Assembly (NCBI GenBank): GCA_010365205.1
Contig: JAAFGU010000140.1
Span: forward strand, 1-6,437
From: Aromatoleum sp.
GTDB lineage: Bacteria > Pseudomonadota > Gammaproteobacteria > Burkholderiales > Casimicrobiaceae
DNA length: 6,437 nt
Direction of reading: 5' to 3'
Shown piece after piece: positions 1-5,876 of this stretch. The notes below the pieces were generated by a model, which was not told the origin of the DNA, made no database searches, and worked only from the letters and a program-made list of their open reading frames with translations. Made by a program: the position numbers and the translations under genes. The first letter of the stretch is position 1; every line of letters starts with the position of its first letter.

Positions 1-78
1 GGGACCGTGGACGGCAGGGTTGGCGAGCGCGCGGACGAGCCGCGCCTGCTCGGCCGCGCCGGCACCGGCCGGTGTCAC
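1..78 (-). CDS. N-terminal 26 codons of a minus-strand gene, cut by window edge (possibly COG2187-type kinase/ATPase)
   Basis: A GTG at 78-76 overlaps the TGA (77-75) of the upstream zinc-ribbon gene in a GTGA arrangement. The frame stays open to the window edge, giving 26 residues. They are rich in Ala, Gly and Arg and end in a stretch reading LVRALANPAVHGP. A 4-nt overlap of this kind usually signals translational coupling in an operon. The fragment faintly recalls the start of COG2187 proteins (aminoglycoside-phosphotransferase-like domain fused to a P-loop ATPase), which often begin with a similar 'ALxDPxxYPHP' segment. That resemblance is from memory and too short to trust. There is only a weak GGCGG-like ribosome site, inside the end of the preceding gene. 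Confidence 0.5.
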   Translation of the reverse strand, partial: MTPAGAGAAEQARLVRALANPAVHGP

Positions 79-593
79 CGCCGCCAGTCCACGCGGACCG
101 AGTACTCGTCCTTGCCGTACGCGACCGCGAGTTCGCCCTGGTACGCGCTCTTCAGCGCCTCACCGATCCGCTGCGGCAGGTGGATGTCGGTGGTCTTGAC
201 GACGACGCGCTCTGCCTCGGGCACGATCTCCATGATACGGGCGAGCGGATGGGTGTCGCGTTCGCGCATGGCCTCATGCTCGACCAGACGCAGCACCTCG
301 TCGCGATGCGCGGCGAAGAAGGGGCCCTCGAGCGTGACGAGGCCGGCGGGCATTCGGTCGCGGATCCGATGGCAGGCCGGGCAGACCTCGCGCTTGGCGT
401 CGGCCGGTGCCTCCCCGCGCTGCCATCGCCCATGGCGATACACGGCGCCGCAGTCGGCGCAGACCGTCGGCTCGCCGTATTTGCGCCGGGCTTGGTAGGG
501 GTCGTGCCGCAGGTCGTCCCAGATGCGGCTGCCGTAGTGAGTGACGCCACCCTGCGGCGTCTGAGGGCTGGGTGGAAGCGTGCGCCTCGACAT
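75..593 (-). CDS. BCAM0308-family zinc-ribbon protein (NMD3-like)
   Basis: A 172-residue soluble protein with no signal peptide or membrane segment. Residues 45-48 (CADC) and 71-74 (CPAC) form two CxxC knuckles, a probable zinc ribbon. The C-terminal half (about 90-172) is a mixed alpha/beta region with HLPQRIGEALKxAYxGEL-like features typical of the family named after Burkholderia cenocepacia BCAM0308. No biochemical role is established that I know of; the ribbon and the basic, Arg-rich ends would suit nucleic-acid or ribosome contact, which is inference. The ATG at 593 is chosen because AACGGAGG (608-601) lies 7 nt upstream. The gene overlaps the next minus-strand gene by 4 nt and has an FNR-like palindrome about 78 bp upstream of its start. 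From memory, BCAM0308 lies within the low-oxygen-activated locus of B. cenocepacia, which would agree with that site. Confidence 0.85.
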   Translation of the reverse strand: MSRRTLPPSPQTPQGGVTHYGSRIWDDLRHDPYQARRKYGEPTVCADCGAVYRHGRWQRGEAPADAKREVCPACHRIRDRMPAGLVTLEGPFFAAHRDEVLRLVEHEAMRERDTHPLARIMEIVPEAERVVVKTTDIHLPQRIGEALKSAYQGELAVAYGKDEYSVRVDWRR

Positions 594-636
594 TTCGTAC
601 CCTCCGTTGGGTCAGGGGTCGGTGCGGCCCGATTTC

Positions 637-642
637 AGCTTA
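637..642 (-). promoter_or_regulatory. Candidate -10 element for the zinc-ribbon operon
   Basis: On the minus strand the hexamer reads TAAGCT (TAnnnT). Its first base lies 29.5 bp from the centre of the palindrome at 665-678, which is the spacing expected when an FNR-class activator is centred at -41.5. A start site near 630 would give a leader of about 37 nt containing the AACGGAGG ribosome site. No -35 element is evident, as expected for an activator-dependent promoter. This is inference from spacing alone. Confidence 0.4.
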
Positions 643-664
643 GGCCTGTCCCGTTGCACCGGCC

Positions 665-678
665 TTGACGACCGTCAA
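665..678. promoter_or_regulatory. FNR/DNR-type operator, perfect TTGAC-N4-GTCAA
   Basis: The 14-bp sequence TTGACGACCGTCAA is a perfect 5+4+5 inverted repeat. It matches the CRP/FNR-superfamily pattern (FNR consensus TTGAT-N4-ATCAA; DNR/HcpR-type sites tolerate or prefer C and G at the inner positions). It sits upstream of the zinc-ribbon gene at class II distance from a TAAGCT -10-like box, so it most likely activates the minus-strand operon. Which family member binds (FNR, DNR, or another) cannot be told from the site. Confidence 0.6.
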
Positions 679-884
679 TGCGGATGCTTGGACGCTGCCC
701 GGCGCTGCTGCCCGAGGCCTCGTTGAACCGCGTCAACCGCCGGCCGCGCGCTCACCGTCAGACGTACGGCTGGTCGTACGGGCCCGGCGGCAGGGCGCTG
801 CGGGGCAGGACGCTGGAGGCCGTCGTCACCGCGCCCCGCGTCGATGCGTTCGCCGGGCAGTGGCGTGCACTGCTGGAGGCGTGA
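678..884 (+). CDS. Doubtful small ORF (68 aa) or gene remnant
   Basis: The frame from ATG 678 to TGA 884 encodes 68 residues. Only about a tenth of its codons end in A or T, much like the real genes here, which is the main reason to mention it. Against it, there is no ribosome binding site, the ATG overlaps the FNR-like palindrome at 665-678, and I recognise no family. The C-terminal part (about residues 29-68) looks more protein-like than the Arg-rich start, so this could be the tail of a decayed gene. It contains two copies of CGTACGG (763-769 and 775-781), which encode TYG/SYG and could alternatively form a small hairpin. Confidence 0.22.
   Translation: MRMLGRCPALLPEASLNRVNRRPRAHRQTYGWSYGPGGRALRGRTLEAVVTAPRVDAFAGQWRALLEA
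723..736. promoter_or_regulatory. Third, imperfect FNR-like site (TTGAA-N4-GTCAA)
   Basis: TTGAACCGCGTCAA keeps the outer TTGA-N6-TCAA core of the FNR family but breaks symmetry at the innermost pair. Its centre is 58 bp from that of the perfect site at 665-678. I see no -10 element at class II distance on the plus strand, so it may be an accessory or chance site. Confidence 0.25.
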
Positions 885-995
885 TTGCCCTTGAATTTAC
901 ACGCGTATGAGTGCCCGCGCCGCCGCGGTCAGTATCGCGTCCGCGTTGTATTCCCCCCACAAGTTCCGCCGTGCCGGCACTCTTCCGATGCCGGT

Positions 996-1009
996 TTGAC
1001 ATAGGTCAA
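996..1009. promoter_or_regulatory. FNR/DNR-type operator upstream of the cytochrome-porin operon
   Basis: TTGACATAGGTCAA is a perfect TTGAC-N4-GTCAA inverted repeat, the same half-sites as the palindrome at 665-678. Its centre (1002.5) lies 28.5 bp before a TAGTTT hexamer at 1031-1036, within 1 bp of class II FNR spacing on the plus strand. This points to control of the downstream decaheme cytochrome/porin genes by an oxygen- or nitric-oxide-sensing CRP/FNR-family regulator. The site is about 410 bp from the cytochrome start codon, so it implies a long leader unless another promoter exists. Confidence 0.6.
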
Positions 1010-1030
1010 CGCGACTCGACCTGCCAAGCG

Positions 1031-1036
1031 TAGTTT
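1031..1036 (+). promoter_or_regulatory. Candidate -10 element of the cytochrome-porin operon
   Basis: TAGTTT fits TAnnnT and sits where a -10 should be if the FNR-like palindrome is a class II site. Transcription would start near 1043, giving an untranslated leader of about 380 nt before the ATG at 1422. No -35 box is seen. Inference from position only. Confidence 0.4.
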
Positions 1037-1297
1037 CGCAACTGTCGGGATGCATTGTTGCGCCGCAGCGAAACGAGGTCACAGGCGGTTTGGCTGACTC
1101 GGGTTGCGGCGGCAAGCAACGAAGCATCCGATACGCCGATCCGTCGGCTGCGCGCCCGGGCCTCGATGCGACGGGAGCGCGAGACCGGCGGAGAAGTACA
1201 ACAAGAACCCGTCGGCGGGGGATGCGGTCGGCGTAACTGCCGGCCGGCGCGTCGGACCGATGATGCCCGGCGCGCCACTGGCAGTCGATTCGGATTC

Positions 1298-1317
1298 GCG
1301 CGGGCCGCGCATTTTTT
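1298..1317 (+). terminator. Hairpin plus T6 in the leader: possible attenuator or small-RNA terminator
   Basis: Positions 1298-1310 are a perfect GC palindrome (GCGCGG, central G, CCGCGC), usable as a 4-5 bp stem with a 3-5 nt loop. One A follows, then six T (1312-1317). A second small hairpin follows at 1320-1335 (AACGG, six-base loop, CCGTT). Runs of six T are rare in this GC-rich window; the other clear one belongs to the operon terminator at 4630-4660. The stem is short, so strength is uncertain. It could attenuate transcription into the cytochrome gene or end a short transcript. Confidence 0.3.
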
Positions 1318-1421
1318 CGAACGGCTCAACCCGTTGTGAGAGCGGCCACCGGCCGCGACCGCGGACCGGCGCACGGAAACTGTGCACCGGGACGAAAGAC
1401 AGAGGACCGAAAGGGGACCCC

Positions 1422-2414
1422 ATGCGATTCAAATCCATCCTCGCCGCGACCGGAGTGCTGGCGATTCTCGCCGCGTTCCTGGCGTCGCCCGCGTTCGCGC
1501 AACAGGCGAACCCGCCGTCCGGCACCAAGCCGGTGTGCGCGAACTGCCACGAGCAGCAGCACACGTCGATCATGCTGACCGCGCACGGCGCCAAGAACGA
1601 CGCCAACGGCAGCATGTGCCAGACCTGCCACGGCGATGCCTCGGCCCACCTGAAGGATCCGATGGCGAGCAAGCCGCCCAGCCCGTTCAAGAAGGGCCTC
1701 CCGGCGGCGCAGAAGGACGCGGTCTGCCTGACCTGCCACGCGGGCAACCGGCACCTGGTGTTCTGGGAATCGGGCAAGCATGCGAAGAACGAAGTCTCGT
1801 GCAGCAACTGCCACAACATGCACGGCAAGCCGGGGAACGTGGCGGTGGCGCCGTTCACGACGTCGTTCCGCCCGAACGAATCCGAGCTGTGCGGCACTTG
1901 CCACCAGCCGATTCGCGCGGCGACGCTGAAGCCGTCGCACCACCCGATCATCGAAGGCAAGATCAAGTGCTCCGACTGCCACAACCCGCACGGTGCGCTG
2001 ACGCCGGTGATGCTCCGCGCCGAGACGGTGAACCAGCAGTGCTACTCCTGCCACGCGGACAAGCGCGGCCCGTACGTGTTCTCGCACCCGGCGGTCGACC
2101 AAAGCTGCCTGTCCTGCCACAACCCTCACGGCTCGGTCTACGCGAAGCTGCTGAACGAGAAGCTGCCCAACCTCTGCCAGGACTGCCATGACGTCGCGCG
2201 GCATCCGGGCACCGTCTACGGCGGTGCCGCGGGCTTCACGTGTCCGCCTGGGGCAACCACCGATCCGACCAATGCAGCGTGCTTCAACAAGGCCCCCGGC
2301 GCCTTCAACACCGCTGTCAACACCCGCTTCATCGCTCGGGCGTGCACGAACTGCCACAACGCGATCCACGGTTCGAACGCGCCGGGCAACCGCGGCCAGT
2401 TCTTACTCCGGTAA
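1422..2414 (+). CDS. mtrA: Periplasmic decaheme c-type cytochrome, MtrA/DmsE family
   Basis: A 330-residue exported cytochrome with ten CXXCH heme-binding motifs, at residues 39, 66, 102, 127, 157, 183, 207, 229, 252 and 308. The N-terminus is a Sec signal peptide (positive start, hydrophobic core, probable cleavage after AFA at 26). Ten hemes in about 300 residues, many distal His (several HNPH or HNMH segments) and the C-terminal CTNCHNAIHGSN signature place it with MtrA, MtoA, PioA and DmsE, the first of which is about 330 residues long. It would carry electrons along a heme wire between periplasm and cell surface, inside the porin encoded next. ATG 1422 is chosen because AAGGGG lies 5 nt upstream and the signal peptide starts there; the same frame is open back to 1104 but that extension would bury the signal peptide. 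Odd point: hemes 9 and 10 are 56 residues apart, with two non-heme Cys (274, 287). Symbol by family; mtoA or pioA would be equally fair. Confidence 0.93.
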   Translation: MRFKSILAATGVLAILAAFLASPAFAQQANPPSGTKPVCANCHEQQHTSIMLTAHGAKNDANGSMCQTCHGDASAHLKDPMASKPPSPFKKGLPAAQKDAVCLTCHAGNRHLVFWESGKHAKNEVSCSNCHNMHGKPGNVAVAPFTTSFRPNESELCGTCHQPIRAATLKPSHHPIIEGKIKCSDCHNPHGALTPVMLRAETVNQQCYSCHADKRGPYVFSHPAVDQSCLSCHNPHGSVYAKLLNEKLPNLCQDCHDVARHPGTVYGGAAGFTCPPGATTDPTNAACFNKAPGAFNTAVNTRFIARACTNCHNAIHGSNAPGNRGQFLLR

Positions 2415-2429
2415 GGCGAGGAGAGACTC

Positions 2430-4610
2430 ATGAGCAAGACACAACTTTCGATGCTGATCGCTTCGCTGTTCATTGCGGCCCCGGCGCTCGCGCAGAGCGA
2501 CGACTTCCTGTTCAGGGGCTCGGTGACTGCCGGCGGCATCTTCAGCGAAGTCAACGACACGAAGGACCAGTCGAAGTTCCGCGAGTTCCAGGACCTGTCG
2601 AACGGAATGCTGTCGAACATCGGCTTCACCGGCCGCACCAGCCGGAGCTGGATCGACGCCTACGGCGAGAACTTCGGCCGTGACGACCAGTATTTCTCCG
2701 TTCGCGGCGGCATGTACAACGTGTTCAAGGCGCAGGCCTACACCAGCTCGATGCCGCACAACTTCCTGTTCAACGGGCTGACGCCGTTCGTCGGCAGCGG
2801 GAGCGGGACGTTGAGGGCGACATTCCCGAACCCGGACCCGGCGAACTGGCTGAACGTCGACATCGGCTACGAGCGCAAGAACACCGGCGGGATGATCGAG
2901 TTCCAGGCGCTGTCGCCGTGGTACTTCCGCGTCGACGGCAACCAGGTCAAGACGACGGGCACGAAGGTCGGCTCGGCGTCGAACGGGACCAGCCCCGGCA
3001 ACGGCTTCGTCGACCTCGCCATCCCGGTCCGGTACGAGACCAACAACGCGTCGTTCGAGGGTGGCTACACTACCAGGACCATGACGTTCACGGCGAGCTA
3101 TCTCGCCAGCAACTTCGGCAACAGCCTGGATACGGTAAGCTGGAACAACCCGTTCTTCAACAATGGCATCGACAAGACCTATCTCCCCCCGTCGAACACC
3201 TACCAGCGGTTCGCGCTGAACGGGACGATCCGCTCGCTGCCGTGGTCCTCCACGCTCGCCGCCCGCTACACGTGGGACCAGGCGAAGAGCACGGTGAACA
3301 TCGCCGCAAGCGCGCTCGATACGCCCAATACCGGCGGCACGTCGCCGTTCTTCCGCCCCACGAACCCCGACGAGGCGACGTTCAACGGCAAACAGGAGCG
3401 GCAGACGTTCACGCTGGGCTGGTCGGGCACCCCGATGACCGGCCTCGACACGCGAGCCTTCTACAACTGGCAGAAGCTCGACAACCCGAGCACCGTGGTG
3501 ACGTTCAACTCGGTGGGCGGGCTGCTCTGCGCCGGCGCGCCGTGCTCGAACGAACCCCATCTGCTGCACTCGGAGAAGCACAACGCGGGGGTCGACGCTT
3601 ACTGGCGGATCAACAAGGCCAACCGCGTGGGCGCCGGCTACGACTGGAGCAACCTCAAGCAGAATCGGGAGGACTTCGACGACACGACCAATAACGTGTT
3701 CTTCGTCGAGTGGAAGAACAACTCGTTCGACAACCTGGCGGCGCGGATCAAGTACACCTACCTGCAGCGACGGTCGACGTTCCTGCGGAGCGACATAGGC
3801 GTGGACGCGAACGATCCGGAGTTCCTCGCCCGGTTCGTCCGCGCGTTCGACCTCGCCGACATCAACGAGCAGAAGATCAAGCTGGTGGCCGACTGGTCGC
3901 CAATGGACAGCGTGGGCGTGGCGGTCGAGTACAACTACAAGAAGAACGACTACAAGGACACGCCGCTCGGCCGGAAGAAGGACACGCGCAACGAGATCTT
4001 CGCGAACCTGACGTACGCGGCGCCGTCGTCGTGGCGTCTGAGCCTGTTCGGCGACTACGAGGAGGTCAAGTACGACTCGGACCACCGCTATGTCGGCGCG
4101 GGCACCTGCCCTGCCGTGTCGGCCACGCCGGCGCCGCCGGTCACGGCGAACAACTGCTTCGATCCGTCGACGGCGCCGAACCGGCTGGCGTACAACTGGA
4201 GCGCGAGCGTCAAGAACAACAACTGGCTGCTCGGTCTTGGCCTCGACGTCCCGGTGGGCGACAAGCTGATGCTGACCGGCTCGCTGCTGTACGAGGAAGC
4301 CGACGGCTCGTCGGACATGTCGGCGCAGCAGAACTTCGGCAATCCGCTGCCGCTGTCGAACTACCCGAACGTGAAGACGACGTCGCTCAACCTGAAGGGC
4401 GTGTACACGATCGACCGCAACTGGTCGGTCACCGGCGGGTATGCATACCAGAAGTACGAGTACTCGGATGACGCCTTCAACGGGTACCGGAATACGATCC
4501 CGTACCCGGGCGTAACCAACAACCCAGCGCAGAGCTACCTCAACGGATGGAACGCGTACCAGCCGTACAACGCGAACATCTTCTACCTGCTCGGCACCTA
4601 CAAGTTCTGA
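2430..4610 (+). CDS. mtrB: Outer-membrane beta-barrel porin, MtrB/PioB family
   Basis: A 726-residue outer-membrane protein starting 15 nt after the cytochrome stop, with GAGGAG upstream of ATG 2430. A signal peptide ends at ALA (about 21). The rest shows alternating short polar/aromatic strands with Asn/Asp/Gly-rich loops and ends in YKF, the terminal Phe expected for BAM-dependent barrel insertion. Size, position directly after a DmsE-type decaheme gene and overall make-up fit MtrB (about 700 residues) and PioB. Such porins form a sheath that holds the decaheme cytochrome across the outer membrane, letting electrons cross. The N-terminal CXXC of Shewanella MtrB is absent here: the only cysteines are 367/372 and 560/576, in likely loops. 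No surface cytochrome gene follows; the operon ends at a terminator. Strand count was not determined. The family call is firm, direction of electron flow unknown. Confidence 0.9.
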   Translation: MSKTQLSMLIASLFIAAPALAQSDDFLFRGSVTAGGIFSEVNDTKDQSKFREFQDLSNGMLSNIGFTGRTSRSWIDAYGENFGRDDQYFSVRGGMYNVFKAQAYTSSMPHNFLFNGLTPFVGSGSGTLRATFPNPDPANWLNVDIGYERKNTGGMIEFQALSPWYFRVDGNQVKTTGTKVGSASNGTSPGNGFVDLAIPVRYETNNASFEGGYTTRTMTFTASYLASNFGNSLDTVSWNNPFFNNGIDKTYLPPSNTYQRFALNGTIRSLPWSSTLAARYTWDQAKSTVNIAASALDTPNTGGTSPFFRPTNPDEATFNGKQERQTFTLGWSGTPMTGLDTRAFYNWQKLDNPSTVVTFNSVGGLLCAGAPCSNEPHLLHSEKHNAGVDAYWRINKANRVGAGYDWSNLKQNREDFDDTTNNVFFVEWKNNSFDNLAARIKYTYLQRRSTFLRSDIGVDANDPEFLARFVRAFDLADINEQKIKLVADWSPMDSVGVAVEYNYKKNDYKDTPLGRKKDTRNEIFANLTYAAPSSWRLSLFGDYEEVKYDSDHRYVGAGTCPAVSATPAPPVTANNCFDPSTAPNRLAYNWSASVKNNNWLLGLGLDVPVGDKLMLTGSLLYEEADGSSDMSAQQNFGNPLPLSNYPNVKTTSLNLKGVYTIDRNWSVTGGYAYQKYEYSDDAFNGYRNTIPYPGVTNNPAQSYLNGWNAYQPYNANIFYLLGTYKF

Positions 4611-4629
4611 CCGGAGTCTGCTCTACGGT

Positions 4630-4660
4630 AAAGGCCGCGCGAAGCTGCGCGGCCTTTTTT
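4630..4660 (+). terminator. Rho-independent terminator of the cytochrome-porin operon
   Basis: An 11-bp perfect stem (AAAGGCCGCGC at 4630-4640 with GCGCGGCCTTT at 4647-4657) closes a six-base loop and runs into a T tract to 4660. It lies 20 bp after the porin stop codon and just before the convergent dehydrogenase stop. On the minus strand only three T follow the stem, so it is mainly a plus-strand terminator, though it may serve both. Confidence 0.9.
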
Positions 4661-4683
4661 GTTTCCCGGGTCCCGGCTGTGCG

Positions 4684-5754
4684 TCAGGCGTAGTGCCGGC
4701 CGAAGCGGTTGGCGAGGAACGCGCCGAGATCCGCCTGCTCCTGACGGACGAAACCACGGTCCGGCAGCGCACCCTCGCGCATCAGGTCCACCATCGCGCA
4801 GATTCCGGCCGCGGTCGTGATCTGGATTGCCGAGAAGAGGCGCCCGTCCAGCGTGCTGCTGTAGACCTTCTTCGCGTACGACTCCTGCGTCAGCCGTCCG
4901 TTCTGCATGCCGCTCACCGTGACGAACACCAGCACCACGTCCTGGTTGGTCATCGGGATCGACGCCTCGAGAATGTCCTTCAGGATCTCCCGCCGCTGGC
5001 CGAGGCGCAGGTCGCGCACCAGCATTTTCACGATGTCGCGGTGGCCGGGATAGCGGACGGTCTTGTAATTCAGATTCTCGACGCGCCCCTCGAGCGTCTC
5101 GCACAGCGTGCCGAGCCCGCCGGAGGTGTTGAACGCCTCGTAGGCGATCCCGTCCAGCGAAAACGCCTCGATCTCCTCCAGCGCCAGCGTTTCGCGCAAC
5201 GATCCGTCGATGATCGCCTCGCAGGAATTGCAGTATTCGTTGATCAGCCCGTCGGTGCTCCACGTCAGGTTGTACTTGAGCGCGTTGGTCGGATAGACCG
5301 GCAGCGCGCCGACGCGCATGTGCACCTCGCGCAGCGAGTCGAACTTCTTCGTCATCGCGTGGGCGAGGATCGAGATAAAGCCCGGCGCGAGCCCGCACTG
5401 CGGGACCAGCGCGGTCCGCGCGCCTGCGGCCAGCGATTTCACGCGGCGCGTGCTCACGACGTCCTCGGTCAGGTCGAAGTAGTGCGCGCCCTCATTGACC
5501 GCCGCGGCGGCAATCACCGGCGTCAGATGGAACGGGCAGGCGGACACGGCGAACGTATTGCCGCGGATCAGCGCCGCGACGACCTCCGGGTCGGCTAGGT
5601 TCGCGCGCACCGTCGTCGCGCCCAGCGCCGCGATCGGCGCGAGTCGCACCGGGTCCTGGTCCGCGACCGTCAGCGCGTAGTCGCCGGTCGATCGCAGCAA
5701 GTGGGTGATCGTTTCGCCGATCTTGCCGGCGCCGAGAAGGATGAGCGGCGTCAT
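4684..5754 (-). CDS. Saccharopine dehydrogenase family oxidoreductase (lysine 6-dehydrogenase-like)
   Basis: A 356-residue cytosolic NAD(P)-dependent enzyme. The Rossmann motif GAGKIG is at 8-13, with an acidic residue at the end of the second strand (D32), favouring NAD+. A CGLAPGF segment (120-126) and a central YNLTWSTDGLINEY-like stretch (161-174) are typical of the saccharopine dehydrogenase C-terminal/lysine 6-dehydrogenase group, as is the RYPGH motif (234-238). Family members act on lysine, saccharopine or related amino acids; the exact substrate is not readable from sequence. ATG 5754 is preferred over GTG 5772 because AAAGGGA lies 8 nt upstream of the ATG and nothing suitable precedes the GTG. 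It is divergent from an Lrp/AsnC regulator, which probably controls it in response to its substrate amino acid. It converges on the porin gene, with no obvious functional link to it. Confidence 0.85.
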   Translation of the reverse strand: MTPLILLGAGKIGETITHLLRSTGDYALTVADQDPVRLAPIAALGATTVRANLADPEVVAALIRGNTFAVSACPFHLTPVIAAAAVNEGAHYFDLTEDVVSTRRVKSLAAGARTALVPQCGLAPGFISILAHAMTKKFDSLREVHMRVGALPVYPTNALKYNLTWSTDGLINEYCNSCEAIIDGSLRETLALEEIEAFSLDGIAYEAFNTSGGLGTLCETLEGRVENLNYKTVRYPGHRDIVKMLVRDLRLGQRREILKDILEASIPMTNQDVVLVFVTVSGMQNGRLTQESYAKKVYSSTLDGRLFSAIQITTAAGICAMVDLMREGALPDRGFVRQEQADLGAFLANRFGRHYA

Positions 5755-5876
5755 GGGGAGCGTCCCTTTCACAGCGGCACGGCGGCAGCGCCGGCGGTTC
5801 TGATCCGAAGTCTAGCGTTGTGTCCCGTCGAATCACAGGCTGCGTATCGGCGAAACGTTGGTACAATCACGTCGTT
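5755..5876. promoter_or_regulatory. Divergent promoter/operator region between dehydrogenase and Lrp-type regulator
   Basis: This 122-bp gap must hold both promoters. An inverted repeat TGTG-N11-CACA spans 5819-5837 and is a candidate regulator-binding site. A TACAAT hexamer at 5862-5867 is a good -10 for the plus-strand regulator gene, though no matching -35 is clear. I could not place a confident promoter for the minus-strand gene. Lrp/AsnC proteins commonly bind such shared regions, repressing themselves and switching the neighbour. Confidence 0.45.

Larger units (their letters stand above)
594..1421. other. Long divergent intergenic/regulatory region
   Basis: This 828-bp stretch separates the minus-strand zinc-ribbon operon from the plus-strand cytochrome/porin operon. 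It contains three TTGA-N6-TCAA palindromes, one doubtful small ORF (678-884), and a leader ahead of the cytochrome gene with a hairpin plus T6 element. From about 885 to 1421 I see no convincing gene: the open frames there have mixed third-position bases and no ribosome binding sites. The length is large for a simple divergent promoter and leaves room for a decayed gene or a small RNA. Confidence 0.7.

Noticed and set aside
369..383. CXXCH (CPACH) in the zinc-ribbon protein as a heme site
   Set aside because: The protein has no signal peptide and the motif is one of two paired CxxC knuckles, so zinc binding is the natural reading.
1104..1421. In-frame 106-codon upstream extension of the decaheme cytochrome
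   Set aside because: It would bury the signal peptide, begins at a TTG without a ribosome site and has mixed third-position usage; ATG 1422 has a good ribosome site and directly starts the signal peptide.
1326..2369. Minus-strand open frame opposite the cytochrome gene
   Set aside because: Arg/Val-rich antisense shadow; the plus frame has ten heme motifs and a signal peptide.
2403..4085. Long minus-strand open frame opposite the porin gene
   Set aside because: Val/Arg-rich product with no domain features; an antisense shadow of a high-GC gene.
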